From NCBI GenBank assembly GCA_012839295.1, contig DUNO01000017.1:1-64000 (forward strand): DNA of 64,000 nucleotides, read 5' to 3'. The notes below the pieces were generated by a model. The model saw only the letters and a program-made list of their open reading frames with translations, was not told the DNA's origin and searched no databases. Both the position numbers and the translations under genes were made by a program. Every line of letters starts with the position of its first letter. Positions within the stretch are counted from its first letter, which is position 1. The DNA comes from Clostridiales bacterium. Its GTDB lineage: Bacteria; Bacillota; Clostridia; Lachnospirales; Lachnospiraceae. Below are positions 1 through 9,171 of this stretch, piece by piece.

Positions 1-90
1 AATGAACCATAAAACAGCCTATCGCCTTTTATATATTCTTTATTTGCCCGCGATTGCGGTTCTTCCTATCTATATCGCGACGTGCCGCGC

Positions 91-981
91 TCAGCCTTTA
101 ACACCTCCCAACGTCACCCCTTTGACAAAATATTTCTGCACAAATGGATAGATACAAAGGATGGGTAAGGTGCCGACAATAGTGACGCAATACTTAACCA
201 GGTTGGTCGTATAATCAGCCTTACTTAGCGCATCGGAACCACTCAGTATCTTTCCTGTATCGTTTTGGACAAGGATCTCCCTCATAAATAGCTGCAGGGG
301 CCACAGATCCCTTCTTTTCGTAAGGTAGATTGAAGCCGGGAACCAGGAATTCCATTGCTGTACAATGTTAAACATGACAATTACAGCGATTGTCGATTTA
401 ATCAATGGAACGAGTATCTTGATCATAATGGTCAAAGGCCCTGCCCCATCGATTTTAGCTGATTCCTCATAGCTGTTTGGAAGTTGCTCAAAAGCAGATT
501 TCATCATAATAATGTAGAAGGCGTTAATCACTCCCGGAATAATCACTGCTACGCTATGGTTAATCATGCCCAGCATTTTAATGATCATGTAGGTTGGAAT
601 CAAACCACCGCTAAACATCATTGTAAACAGGATCATAATTGTGATTGGTGCCTTTAGCTTCATATTCTCCCGGCTGATGGTATACCCTGCTAAGACCGTA
701 AGTGTGGTGCCTAAAATTGTAGTGATCGCCACATAAAACAAGGTGTTCATATATCCGGTGATAATATTAGCATTTTTAAATACGAGCTGGTATCCTTTCC
801 AGGTTATGTCACCAAGGGGCTTAAGAAGCAATCCCTTTGCTGCCATAAGCGCCCTGGGGTCACTGACCGATGACATCAATACATGCCATAGGGGTGCTAC
901 GCAGGCGATACAGAGTAAAATCATAAACCCATAATTTAATATATTGAAAACAATTCTGCTAAACGATACTTTCTCTATCAT
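91..981 (-). CDS. Carbohydrate ABC transporter permease (LplC/YtcP type)
   Basis: Inner-membrane permease subunit of a CUT1-like sugar ABC importer (296 aa). About six hydrophobic segments are visible, and the cytoplasmic EAA loop that contacts the ATPase reads YEESAKIDGAG near residues 154-164. The C-terminus LGGVKG is typical of this subgroup. The ATG has a GGAGG site ten bases upstream. It is the third gene of a minus-strand operon: binding protein, LplB-type permease, this gene. No ATPase is present in the window, as is usual for this family, which borrows a shared MsmX-type ATPase (family knowledge). The 90 bases beyond its stop, up to the window edge, hold no gene I can support; an ATG at 8-10 on the minus strand could begin another gene. 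Confidence 0.93.
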   Translation of the reverse strand: MIEKVSFSRIVFNILNYGFMILLCIACVAPLWHVLMSSVSDPRALMAAKGLLLKPLGDITWKGYQLVFKNANIITGYMNTLFYVAITTILGTTLTVLAGYTISRENMKLKAPITIMILFTMMFSGGLIPTYMIIKMLGMINHSVAVIIPGVINAFYIIMMKSAFEQLPNSYEESAKIDGAGPLTIMIKILVPLIKSTIAVIVMFNIVQQWNSWFPASIYLTKRRDLWPLQLFMREILVQNDTGKILSGSDALSKADYTTNLVKYCVTIVGTLPILCIYPFVQKYFVKGVTLGGVKG

Positions 982-1077
982 TTCTTACTTTCCTCCATCG
1001 TACCTACTTATCTATAAAACTGGCTATGGTCGCTTTAACGAAAAACTCATAATCCGCTTTGCTACTTACCTGGGAAG

Positions 1078-2022
1078 CTATATAACCGAATGCTCTGCGT
1101 ATTTTCTGCTGATCGCATTAGAGACAAGAAGCAAGGTAGTACCTACAAGCGAATTAAACAGGCCAACTGCAGCTGAGTAACCATATTGGGCCTTTTCAAG
1201 ACCCATTCGCTGGACATTCGTGCTGATTACATCGGCGGTCTCATAGATACTGGGATTATATAGCAACAGGATTTTCTCAAAGCCTACGGTCATAATCAAA
1301 CCGCATCTTAGAATCAACATTGTTACAATGGTAGGCAGGATACCAGGAAGCGTTACATGCCATGCACGTTTGAGCCTCCCTGCCCCATCGATTGCGGCTG
1401 CTTCATATTGCTCCTGGCTTACCCCTGAGATAGCGGCGATATAGATAATCGAGCCATAGCCAAGACCCTGCCATAGATCTGATAGCAGGTTGATTCCCCA
1501 GAAATAACGGGGATTCAGCAGGAGGTTCTGGCGTTCCAGACCAAGCTTCACAAGCATATTTGTGATGATGCCGTTGGAAGATACAAAATCAATAACCAGG
1601 CCGCAGATAACTACTGTTGATACGAAATAAGGCATATAACTGAGTGTCTGCACTGCCTTTTTAAAGAAGGTTCTGTGAATTTCATTGAGTAATAATGCGA
1701 AAATAATGGACATAGGGAAGCCCACCGCAAGCCCTAACAGGCTGATGGCAAAGGTATTGCGAAGGATTTGAAAAAAATCCGGAGCAGTAAAGAACTGAAT
1801 AAAATTGTCTAATCCTACCCACTTACTTCCAAAGAATCCTTTTACAGGATTAAAATTCTCAAATGCCATAATTAATCCACCCATCGGAAGATAATTAAAT
1901 ACAAAAAAGTAGATGACGATCGGTAAAGCGATCAGATAGATTCTCCAGTTCATCTTAAAATCTCGCTTCCAGGAGGTTTTTACCACCCTGGGAGCCTTAT
2001 TCAATTCTTTGTTTGCGCTCAT
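1078..2022 (-). CDS. Carbohydrate ABC transporter permease (LplB type)
   Basis: Partner permease of a sugar ABC importer, an inner-membrane protein with about six membrane segments and an EAA loop reading YEAAAIDGAGRLKRA. I start it at the ATG at 2022 (MSANKEL). The in-frame ATG 12 bases upstream is part of the sequence ATGGAGGAAAGC, so its GGAGG is the ribosome site for the inner ATG. It lies between the binding protein (99 bases upstream) and the second permease (96 bases downstream), so the three form one transcription unit. Substrate unknown; an oligosaccharide is likely from the neighbouring hydrolases. Confidence 0.93.
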   Translation of the reverse strand: MSANKELNKAPRVVKTSWKRDFKMNWRIYLIALPIVIYFFVFNYLPMGGLIMAFENFNPVKGFFGSKWVGLDNFIQFFTAPDFFQILRNTFAISLLGLAVGFPMSIIFALLLNEIHRTFFKKAVQTLSYMPYFVSTVVICGLVIDFVSSNGIITNMLVKLGLERQNLLLNPRYFWGINLLSDLWQGLGYGSIIYIAAISGVSQEQYEAAAIDGAGRLKRAWHVTLPGILPTIVTMLILRCGLIMTVGFEKILLLYNPSIYETADVISTNVQRMGLEKAQYGYSAAVGLFNSLVGTTLLLVSNAISRKYAEHSVI

Positions 2023-2040
2023 GCTTTCCTCCATAACTAT

Positions 2041-2082
2041 AAGCCAGGGTCTAGGTACTTAAGTTTCCCCATACCCCGGCTT
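2041..2082 (-). other. Stem-loop between binding-protein and permease genes
   Basis: Arms AAGCCAGGGT (2041-2050) and ACCCCGGCTT (2073-2082) pair with one internal mismatch. The hairpin sits in the gap between the binding-protein stop and the permease start. No strong U run follows on the minus strand, so transcript stabilisation or partial attenuation is more likely than full termination (inference). Confidence 0.5.
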
Positions 2083-2121
2083 TTTCTATATCTGCATCAA
2101 TGGATTTATGTGCAGGGTATT

Positions 2122-3852
2122 CTATCGATTCAGATAACGGTCATATGCTGCCTGCTGGATTGCTATATTTTCTTCAATACCATAGGCTTTTAACTGATTT
2201 TTAAAGGTTTCCCAGGTTGTCTCATTTAATGTTTCCGTTCCAAGGATGAATTTAAGCACTGCAGCATTGACATAATCATCAATATTTGTTTGGTTACTTG
2301 TATAGGTATCATCCTCCTCTGTCGTTCTGCTAAGGGAGGTTGGCAGATTCTTTGAAGCTTCATCATAGGTATACCAGATGGCACTCGCTTCTTTATTGAG
2401 ATCTGAATTATTCTCTACTTCATATATATTGTATCCTAAGCCGGGAAGCCGGTTTCCGCCAAAGGCATCAAAGCCAGTTAAGGTTCCTCCTGCATTTGAC
2501 AATATCTTATTATACTGGAAGGTTCCGTTTTCATCGAAGGAATAGGTTCCCTCCTCTAAGCCATTCTTTACATAGATGTCATCTCCAGCGGAACCATGCT
2601 CCTTATCCAGTCCGTAATTCCTTAGCATTGCTCCTTCCTCTGAATATAAGAAATCTATGGTCGCAAGAAGTCTTTCCACATCTTCACATGCAGTAGTGAC
2701 TACATATTTAGTCACTGATTCATAAAACTTTGTATGCATCCTGTTGGGTGCGTTTGTGATGCCATTTGCCGCATCCAATGGATTCTTAAGTGCACGGATG
2801 TCCACGTTAAGGCCATAGTCAGGCATGGACAAGGCAGTACCCAGCTGATTGTTTATTCCAAACCAGATACCCGCTGCACCGCCGTAGGTAAGGGAGGTGT
2901 TTGGAAGATAAAACATATCATTTGTCCTGCTGGCAAAATCCTTATAAATATAGCCAGCCTTATACCACTCATTCATCTTTTTTAAGTAGTTATAATAGCC
3001 ATCATCCATCGGTCCATATTTAACTGTACCATTATCCAGGTAATAGCTGATGGACGTCCCGAAGGAGCTTATTAATTCGTCACTCGGGAAATATCCGACG
3101 GCTGGTAGGATAAGTACAGCATAATCCGCCATCCCGGCTGCTTCAAAGTATTGCTTCATTAATGGCAGCATATAGTCCCAATCCTCTATTGTGGTAGGCT
3201 CCGGGTTACCGCTTGGGAATACGACATTGCCTCCGGTCATGGTCTCCAAAATATCCCGGCGGTATACCATTCCGCCCCACATCGATCCATCCTGTATATT
3301 ATAGGCTCCAAGGGACAGAATCTTGCCGTCATCCGTATATGTACTCTTACGGTAGTTCTCATCTTCTAACAGCTTTGAGAGGTTTGGCATATAGTCCAGA
3401 TAATCAGCGATATCTATGATAATACCATCATCATAAAGCTGGCTGATAGACCCGGTATATTGTGTAACATCGATCATGTCCGTATATTCCCCGGTTCCAA
3501 ACATAAGATTCAGGGAATCCGTTTCAGTTCCTACTGCAGGCTGTTGGCAGTCCAAGGTCATATTAAATCTCTTGTTAAGGTACTGCAGCACAGGATTGTC
3601 ATTGTAGCTGCTGTAATAGTCATTGGGGCTTGAAAACAACCAATAGGTGAACTCGGCAGGCTCCGAAAAATCAACCTCTTTTAATTCCTTTGCCCCTTCT
3701 GTCGGGGTTCCTTCTGTCGATGTCCCTTCTGTTGTGGGCTTTGCTGTCGAACCATCCGTTCCCGGCTTGTCTGATTTCTTGCAGCCAGCCAGTGAGCTGA
3801 TAGCAAGGGACATGCATAAGAGTATTACTAATACTTTTTTCATACGTTCCAT
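2122..3852 (-). CDS. Sugar-binding lipoprotein of ABC importer (LplA type)
   Basis: Extracellular solute-binding protein (576 aa) that captures the sugar and hands it to the two permeases encoded downstream. A type II signal peptide ends in SLAGC, with the lipidated Cys at residue 24, followed by a Thr/Glu/Pro-rich linker to about residue 57 and then a long periplasmic-type binding fold typical of COG1653/LplA proteins. The ATG follows GAGGAGG by six bases. Its last 64 residues are about 69 percent identical (44/64 by eye) to the truncated fragment at 18366-18665, so the genome once had a paralogue. The promoter region upstream carries the shared element at 3965-3993. Confidence 0.93.
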   Translation of the reverse strand: MERMKKVLVILLCMSLAISSLAGCKKSDKPGTDGSTAKPTTEGTSTEGTPTEGAKELKEVDFSEPAEFTYWLFSSPNDYYSSYNDNPVLQYLNKRFNMTLDCQQPAVGTETDSLNLMFGTGEYTDMIDVTQYTGSISQLYDDGIIIDIADYLDYMPNLSKLLEDENYRKSTYTDDGKILSLGAYNIQDGSMWGGMVYRRDILETMTGGNVVFPSGNPEPTTIEDWDYMLPLMKQYFEAAGMADYAVLILPAVGYFPSDELISSFGTSISYYLDNGTVKYGPMDDGYYNYLKKMNEWYKAGYIYKDFASRTNDMFYLPNTSLTYGGAAGIWFGINNQLGTALSMPDYGLNVDIRALKNPLDAANGITNAPNRMHTKFYESVTKYVVTTACEDVERLLATIDFLYSEEGAMLRNYGLDKEHGSAGDDIYVKNGLEEGTYSFDENGTFQYNKILSNAGGTLTGFDAFGGNRLPGLGYNIYEVENNSDLNKEASAIWYTYDEASKNLPTSLSRTTEEDDTYTSNQTNIDDYVNAAVLKFILGTETLNETTWETFKNQLKAYGIEENIAIQQAAYDRYLNR

Positions 3853-3951
3853 TTTTGTCCTCCTCTTAAAATATAATTTATTGGGGATATTTAAGGGTTT
3901 GTTATACTATCCACTCACCTTGATATACATTTTATACATATCCTGCAGTTT

Positions 3952-3993
3952 CATATATTATATTTCTGTTATTTTTTACAGATTTTCAACCTT
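3952..3993 (-). promoter_or_regulatory. Activator-like promoter element, copy D
   Basis: Read on the minus strand, AGGTTGAAAAT is followed by CTGTAAAAAATAACAG and then an AT-rich -10 region (TATAAT or TATATG alternatives at 3952-3962). It matches five other promoters in the window (7.66, 13.29, 13.90, 20.26 and 40.18 kb). It lies about 100 bases upstream of the binding-protein start. No good -35 box is present, which fits activator dependence (inference). Confidence 0.55.
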
Positions 3994-4024
3994 AATGTTC
4001 ATAGTTATGATTATAAAATTATAA

Positions 4025-4070
4025 GGGAAAAGGGCTTCCTATGTTTTTACCATAGAAAACCCTTTTCCTT
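4025..4070 (-). terminator. Terminator after permuted GH3 gene
   Basis: Arms GGAAAAGGG (4026-4034) and CCCTTTTCC (4060-4068) with an inner CTATG/CATAG stem. It lies 16 bases past the stop of the GH3 gene on the minus strand and is followed by a T-rich stretch. Confidence 0.7.
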
Positions 4071-4083
4071 TATAACATCCATC

Positions 4084-6726
4084 CTACGCAAAGCGTACGA
4101 AGGTTTTTATCATCCAGGCCACATTCTCCTGAAGGCGGGCAAGCTCAATGGTGCCCTTGTTAACGCCTTCAATAATTTGCCTTGTATAGGTATCGTCAAG
4201 TGACCCGGGTGTGATCCAGCAGTTACCCGCCTGTACCATTTCAGCAACATCAACAGTATCATAGGATGTCCAGTCCGTCATGACGAAACCATCAAAACCA
4301 TTTTCTTCCCGGAGCAAGCCAAGGATAAGCTCCGGATCTGAGGCTGTCGGCTGCCCGTTGCAGGCGTTATAGGCTGTCATAACAGATGCGGGCATATGCA
4401 CCTCCATGGCAATTTCGTAGGTTTTAAAATATATTTCCCGAAGTGCCCTCTCCGTGATAATGCTCTGGTTTCGCTTTCTGCTGGATTCGCAGTTATTTGC
4501 TATCAGATGCTTGATGCAGCTGGCCACACCTGCTTCCTCCATGCCCTTGCTGTAGAAACCGGCCATCATTCCCGACAGGTACGGATCCTCTGAGAAGTAT
4601 TCCGGCTGCCTGCCGTTTAGGGGATTCCTATGGATGTTCTGGGCTGGAGCCAGGATCATGGGCATTCCAAGCTCCCTTGCTTCCTCTCCAATCACTCTTC
4701 CGACCTCTGAGGATAATTCCTTATTAAAGGATGCACAGATCGTTACGCTGGAGGGAAATCCAATATTTGATTTTTTCAAATTCACTCCGCTATTGCCATC
4801 GGATACAGGAAAATGAGGCAGATGATAGCCTTCCACCTGATAGATGCTTCCGGCTTCTCCGACACCCTCCATACCCCAGCCTGAGGAGGCGCATACGGAA
4901 ATTCTGGCTAACTCCTCCACGCTCATCTGTGCTACAAAATCTTCCGCTAAGGATGGATCTTTCTTTACATCCTCATAGCTGATTCTGGAGGATGGCTTCC
5001 TTCCATCAAATTTGGGCTCATAATTTTTGCGTTTTTGAAACGGCAGAAAGCTGTGAACGCCTTCCTTTACACCAGAACGCTCCCCCTTCGGCCAGGTGCC
5101 CTCAAAATCCCTTTTTGATAAAGCCTTAGGCGGCTCCTGGGGAACCATCAGGTTTGTTACCTTTTTGATGGTTTCCGTTTCGTCAATACTAAAATGCCCG
5201 CACTCCGGCGCATCGATCTGATTCCCGGCATAGATGATGTATTTCCCTGCCTCCATGATATAAGAGGCTGTTTCCTCACAATAGGAGGTCAGGTGCTTTT
5301 TCGGTATTTCTACCTGGAAGCTTTGGCTCTCCTTTGGCTGCAGCTCCCCCGTCTTTTCAAAGGCTACAAGCTGGCGTTCCGGCTTCTCCAGCTTGCCCTC
5401 CGGCTGTCCTACATATACCTGTACTACCTCCTTACCGGCAATGCTTCCGGTATTGGTAACATTAATATCCATGGTAATTCCAAATTGGGGGTCATACTTC
5501 ACATTCTCTGCCCTGACGGAGAAGGTAGTGTAGCTTAAACCAAATCCAAAGGGATATGCCACAGCCTTGTTAAAGGTTGTAAAATAACGGTAGCCAACAT
5601 AGATATCCTCTTCATAGCAGGTATCAAGGTAAATATCAACCTCTGCATTCAGACGCGGCTTATCAACACAGTCGTAAAAATTACGGCTGGAGGGATTATC
5701 GAAATAATCCAGCGCCCAGGTATCCGGAAGCTTGCCGGAGGGATTTACCTTGCCGGACAGGACATCCAGTAACGCCGGACCTGCCAGCATGCCCCCAAAT
5801 CCTGAATAAACCAGGGCATCCACGCCATACCTCGATGCAAAGGTAACATCAATCGGATAGCCCACATTCAGTATTACAACCGTATGCTTAAACTCCTTTG
5901 TCAGCGTCTGGAGCAAGGCCTCCTCCTGATCTGAAAGATAATACTCTCCCTTCGCTGTTGAGTTGTCCATGTTCTCCCCGGTTCCCCTGGTAATAACCAT
6001 AAGGGCGGTGTCTGATTTCTCCTTTGCCCTGTCTAAGGCCATCCGATCCGGAATCCTGTCTTCATCACAGTGATAGAATTGAACCAGCTCTTCGTTTAAG
6101 GTAAAATCCTTGCTCTCCCTGACCGCCTCCACCAGGTCAATGGTATAGCGTGGGTTGATTTTCCCCGCACCTACGGCGCTCACGCGGAACTGAAGAACCC
6201 CTTTTCCAAATAGATTTAACTCCATTCCCGGCCTAAGGGGCAAAATACCTCCTTCGTTTTTCAGCAGAACGATGCCTTCCTGGGCTGCCTGCAGGGCAAC
6301 CGCCTCATGCTCCTGGTACTTCGCTTCAGGGCTGACCCTATCAATTCCCTTTACAATAAAATCCTGTGGATTCATCCTGTTTCCATCGGTGTCTGTAAAT
6401 CCTTCCACATGGAGGCTGTATTCCTTGGAATACTCCGTAACAAAGCCTCTTAAGTGAACTCCCAACACCCACATATTCCCCATAATCTCCATATGCTTTA
6501 GTACATATCTGGGAAGGGGCTTACCATCCAGGGTAACCTGTCCTTCTATGGAGGGATCCATGGGCTTTGCAAACATCATCAGCATGCATCCGGAAAAATC
6601 ACGGTCCAGCATATAATAGAGCCCATCCGTATCATGAAAATCATATACTAAGGGACCCATTCCAAAGAGCAATGGCTTATCTTCCTTTCCCCTGGGTAAT
6701 TGTGCAAAAAAATCATTCTGATCCAT
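4084..6726 (-). CDS. Glycoside hydrolase family 3, circularly permuted domain order
   Basis: A GH3 beta-glycosidase-like protein of about 880 aa with reversed domain order. After an N-terminal region of about 135 residues of unclear fold, the GH3 C-terminal alpha/beta domain comes first (about 140-370, with QEGIVLLKNEGGILPL and YPFGFGLSYTTF). The FnIII-like domain follows (about 400-500), and the catalytic TIM barrel is last (about 580-880). Barrel motifs include NIHRNPLNGRQPEYFSEDP, CIKHLIANN and MTDW, whose Asp (about 818) is the expected nucleophile. No signal peptide, so cytoplasmic. The ATG at 6726 directly follows a TTG that could also serve. Reversed GH3 order is known from Ruminococcus albus and Butyrivibrio fibrisolvens beta-glucosidases (family knowledge). 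Substrate unknown. Confidence 0.9.
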   Translation of the reverse strand: MDQNDFFAQLPRGKEDKPLLFGMGPLVYDFHDTDGLYYMLDRDFSGCMLMMFAKPMDPSIEGQVTLDGKPLPRYVLKHMEIMGNMWVLGVHLRGFVTEYSKEYSLHVEGFTDTDGNRMNPQDFIVKGIDRVSPEAKYQEHEAVALQAAQEGIVLLKNEGGILPLRPGMELNLFGKGVLQFRVSAVGAGKINPRYTIDLVEAVRESKDFTLNEELVQFYHCDEDRIPDRMALDRAKEKSDTALMVITRGTGENMDNSTAKGEYYLSDQEEALLQTLTKEFKHTVVILNVGYPIDVTFASRYGVDALVYSGFGGMLAGPALLDVLSGKVNPSGKLPDTWALDYFDNPSSRNFYDCVDKPRLNAEVDIYLDTCYEEDIYVGYRYFTTFNKAVAYPFGFGLSYTTFSVRAENVKYDPQFGITMDINVTNTGSIAGKEVVQVYVGQPEGKLEKPERQLVAFEKTGELQPKESQSFQVEIPKKHLTSYCEETASYIMEAGKYIIYAGNQIDAPECGHFSIDETETIKKVTNLMVPQEPPKALSKRDFEGTWPKGERSGVKEGVHSFLPFQKRKNYEPKFDGRKPSSRISYEDVKKDPSLAEDFVAQMSVEELARISVCASSGWGMEGVGEAGSIYQVEGYHLPHFPVSDGNSGVNLKKSNIGFPSSVTICASFNKELSSEVGRVIGEEARELGMPMILAPAQNIHRNPLNGRQPEYFSEDPYLSGMMAGFYSKGMEEAGVASCIKHLIANNCESSRKRNQSIITERALREIYFKTYEIAMEVHMPASVMTAYNACNGQPTASDPELILGLLREENGFDGFVMTDWTSYDTVDVAEMVQAGNCWITPGSLDDTYTRQIIEGVNKGTIELARLQENVAWMIKTFVRFA

Positions 6727-6775
6727 CAATCTTATCCTACCTTTTCTATCTTATTTTTATGCTAAATCATATTTT

Positions 6776-6965
6776 TGATTCGAGCGTCAAAAGTCTTCAT
6801 TATACTTGGCAATGAATAAGGGTGCATATATATTCATATGGCGCAGACCGGCATCTTGGGATTGCCTGCATTTGGCAATCACTGGATGGTAAGGCAAGTC
6901 CAGATGAATATATATGCACCCTTATTCATTCAGAACTCTAAATCTGACTTTTGACGCTTGAATCA
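6776..6965. repeat. Long imperfect inverted repeat (about 190 bp)
   Basis: Outer arms 6776-6795 and 6946-6965 match in 19 of 20 positions (core GCGTCAAAAGTC). Inner arms 6811-6837 and 6904-6930 are a perfect 27-bp inverted repeat (core AATAAGGGTGCATATATATT). A third small stem, GATTGCC/GGCAATC (6860-6866 and 6874-6880), sits in the centre. The element fills almost the whole gap between the isomerase gene and the permuted GH3 gene and would fold into one long hairpin in either strand's RNA. It has no coding capacity. It could be a MITE-like non-autonomous element or a structured intergenic RNA. Confidence 0.85.
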
Positions 6966-6974
6966 TTTTTTATA

Positions 6975-7547
6975 TTAAACCGTTTCTGGCTTATCCATTA
7001 ATTCTATGGGATAATCCCCTAAGCGCTTTACCTCAAATCCATTTCTTTTAAACTCCTCATAGTCAAAGGTATCAAGCTCATCACAGGCAAGCTTATGGAA
7101 TTCATAGAAATTAGGCCACCACTCATATCCATCCCCTAAGCTATGCTCCAGGAATGCATCTGCAATGTCTTTTCCCATCTGTGGAGCAACATAAAAGGCT
7201 CCCATTGCCAGGACATTTACGCCATTTCCGGTAATTGCCCTTAATGCTGCGGGAACGCTTTCTACAACTCCTGCGTGTACTCCAGGGCATTTACTCGCAG
7301 CAATATGTATTCCCATTCCAGTTCCGCAGAACAATAATGCCCGTTCAAATTCGCCTTCTGTAATTTTAGCTCCTACCTTTAAGCCGATACGGTGGAACAT
7401 CTCCGGATCCTCATCATCCGCCGACCTTACCCCAATATCAGTAACCGTCCACCCCTTCCTTTTTAAATGCTCCACCACTACTTCCTTTAATGGAAAGCCT
7501 GCAAAATCTGCACCTACGAGAACCTGTTTGTCCTTTACTGTTTTCAT
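6975..7547 (-). CDS. RpiB/LacAB-family sugar-phosphate isomerase
   Basis: A cytosolic aldose-ketose isomerase of the ribose-5-phosphate isomerase B / galactose-6-phosphate isomerase family. The N-terminal motif VGADFAGFPLKE and the active-site segment LLFCGTGMGIHIAASK (Cys 74) are clear. At 190 aa it is longer than a typical RpiB of about 150 aa, the extra length being a C-terminal tail. AAAGGA precedes the ATG. It lies between the GPH symporter and the permuted GH3 gene and has its own shared promoter element about 110 bases upstream. Substrate could be a pentose phosphate or another sugar phosphate released by the neighbouring hydrolases; the sequence does not settle this. Confidence 0.88.
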   Translation of the reverse strand: MKTVKDKQVLVGADFAGFPLKEVVVEHLKRKGWTVTDIGVRSADDEDPEMFHRIGLKVGAKITEGEFERALLFCGTGMGIHIAASKCPGVHAGVVESVPAALRAITGNGVNVLAMGAFYVAPQMGKDIADAFLEHSLGDGYEWWPNFYEFHKLACDELDTFDYEEFKRNGFEVKRLGDYPIELMDKPETV

Positions 7548-7658
7548 CGCTACATCCTTTCTGGCATTTCATTGCCCAACACGTTAGGTATTATGAATTC
7601 CAATTCCTACAAACTACAATATTTTCTATATTAATATCTTAAGGTATCCTGCAGGGGG

Positions 7659-7700
7659 TATATACAAAAAATCTGCTGTTTTTTATATATTTTTAAACCT
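7659..7700 (-). promoter_or_regulatory. Activator-like promoter element, copy B
   Basis: On the minus strand AGGTTTAAAAATATATAAAA runs into AACAG, then eight bases, then a TATATA -10 box (7659-7664). It drives the isomerase gene that starts at 7547. Same layout as the copies at 3.96, 13.29, 13.90, 20.26 and 40.18 kb. Confidence 0.55.
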
Positions 7701-7727
7701 AAGATGTAACATCGCCTGGGGAATACC

Positions 7728-7757
7728 AGTGTGCTGTCACATGTGAGGCAGCACACT
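7728..7757 (-). terminator. Hairpin at the end of the GPH symporter gene
   Basis: Perfect nine-base arms AGTGTGCTG (7728-7736) and CAGCACACT (7749-7757) overlap the stop codon of the symporter. No clear T run follows on the minus strand, so it may be an inefficient terminator or a 3' stabiliser. Confidence 0.5.
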
Positions 7758-9135
7758 AGTCACGGCCTTCGATTAAATCCCGGGCAATTCTTTCATGCTG
7801 CTTTTCTGTGTCGCCGAGCCATAGGGAAGCCAATGCCAGAATACCTGCGATGGCTGGGAGCAGGCTCATCAGCAGCCGGATCCCCATCAGCGCTGTCCCG
7901 GATTGCTCTACGCCTGCCTGGTACCCGAAGGTCGTCAGCAGGATCCCGACAACCACCCCTGAAAAGGCAGTACCTGCCGTGCCGATAAAGCTATTCAGGG
8001 AGCTCATGAATGCACCTACATTCATCCCCGTCTTCCACTCCGTATAATCAATGGCATTGGGCATCAGGGTACCTTGGGCAGGTGTTGATAATCCGTTGAA
8101 AAAGTTGCTGATGAATAAAAGAAGAATATATACATATATCCCATAGCTCCTGGCAGGAATTACAAAAATCAAAGCGGAGGTCGTAATCGCGACAATCGTG
8201 GACATCACCAGGTTGTTCCTAAGCCCGATCCTTTTTGTAAGCATTGGGCTTAGCATTGCGCCAATAAATAGCCCTACCATCGTTAAAAGCCCCACCTGCG
8301 CCATCAGATCCGGCTTCAGCAAATAATATTTTAGATAATGCATGGATACGGAGGACCGTAAGCCCGTTGAAAGGTTGATGGATAAGGATAAAAGAAAAAC
8401 AATCACCGCCGTTTTATTATGGAAAACTGCCCCCAGCATTTGCTTTATGGTGTATCCAGAGGAATGGGCACGCTTTAATGGCGGATATTTTTCTTTTAAT
8501 ACTGCTGCTTGAAGCAGGGCTATCAAAATGGCAAAGGCCGCAAAAATTGCCATGGTCATGCGAAAGCCCTTCGCCTCATTATCACCTCCCAGTATCCGCA
8601 CAAAAAAGGGAGTACCGGATACCGCAATCACTGACCCGCTTACTGCAAATATGTAGCCCAACAAGCCCATGGACATTCGATCCTCCGTATTCTTGGTCAG
8701 CAGTGGCCCCATGGCACTTTTTGGCACGCCTCCAATGGAGCAAAATATGCTGTAGAGGAAATAGGTAATAATGATATAGACATATACCCCTGTCCTTCCC
8801 ATATCCCATGTGGTGAAGGTCAGGAATCCAAATAATGCGGTAGGAATTCCCATAATGATATAATAGGGCCTGTATTTTCCCCAGGGCGTCGTGGTTTTAT
8901 CTACGAATATCCCAAAGGCCGGAGCGGCAATGGCTGAAATGATACGGACCACTAAGAAAATTGTTCCTACAATGGCTGCATTGATTTTCACAACATCTGT
9001 GTAGAAGTAAAGTAAAAATGTCTGCACCATCAGTAAATCCATGGCAGCAGTCATGCCGCCGGAGCATGCCACTATTCTTTCAAACAATGACATTCTATTC
9101 TGCTCTTGATTCTCTCTTGATTTTTTACTCTTCAT
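7756..9135 (-). CDS. GPH-family glycoside/pentoside/hexuronide cation symporter
   Basis: Sodium- or proton-coupled sugar or glycoside importer of the MFS_2 (GPH) type, 459 aa with about twelve membrane segments. Diagnostic stretches include the early GIFVDKTTTPWGKYRPY loop. It follows the GH78 rhamnosidase by 36 bases on the same strand, so the pair probably imports rhamnosylated glycosides and trims them inside the cell (inference). The ribosome site before the ATG is weak (AAAG), consistent with translation coupled to the rhamnosidase gene. A hairpin overlaps the stop codon. Confidence 0.9.
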   Translation of the reverse strand: MKSKKSRENQEQNRMSLFERIVACSGGMTAAMDLLMVQTFLLYFYTDVVKINAAIVGTIFLVVRIISAIAAPAFGIFVDKTTTPWGKYRPYYIIMGIPTALFGFLTFTTWDMGRTGVYVYIIITYFLYSIFCSIGGVPKSAMGPLLTKNTEDRMSMGLLGYIFAVSGSVIAVSGTPFFVRILGGDNEAKGFRMTMAIFAAFAILIALLQAAVLKEKYPPLKRAHSSGYTIKQMLGAVFHNKTAVIVFLLSLSINLSTGLRSSVSMHYLKYYLLKPDLMAQVGLLTMVGLFIGAMLSPMLTKRIGLRNNLVMSTIVAITTSALIFVIPARSYGIYVYILLLFISNFFNGLSTPAQGTLMPNAIDYTEWKTGMNVGAFMSSLNSFIGTAGTAFSGVVVGILLTTFGYQAGVEQSGTALMGIRLLMSLLPAIAGILALASLWLGDTEKQHERIARDLIEGRD

Positions 9136-9171
9136 CGGCTTTTCTTTATCAGCTGGACAGCCAAACCTTTC

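Noticed and set aside
2-151. Short hydrophobic plus-strand frame at the left edge
   Set aside because: Overlaps the permease end, no ribosome site visible, and too short to support.
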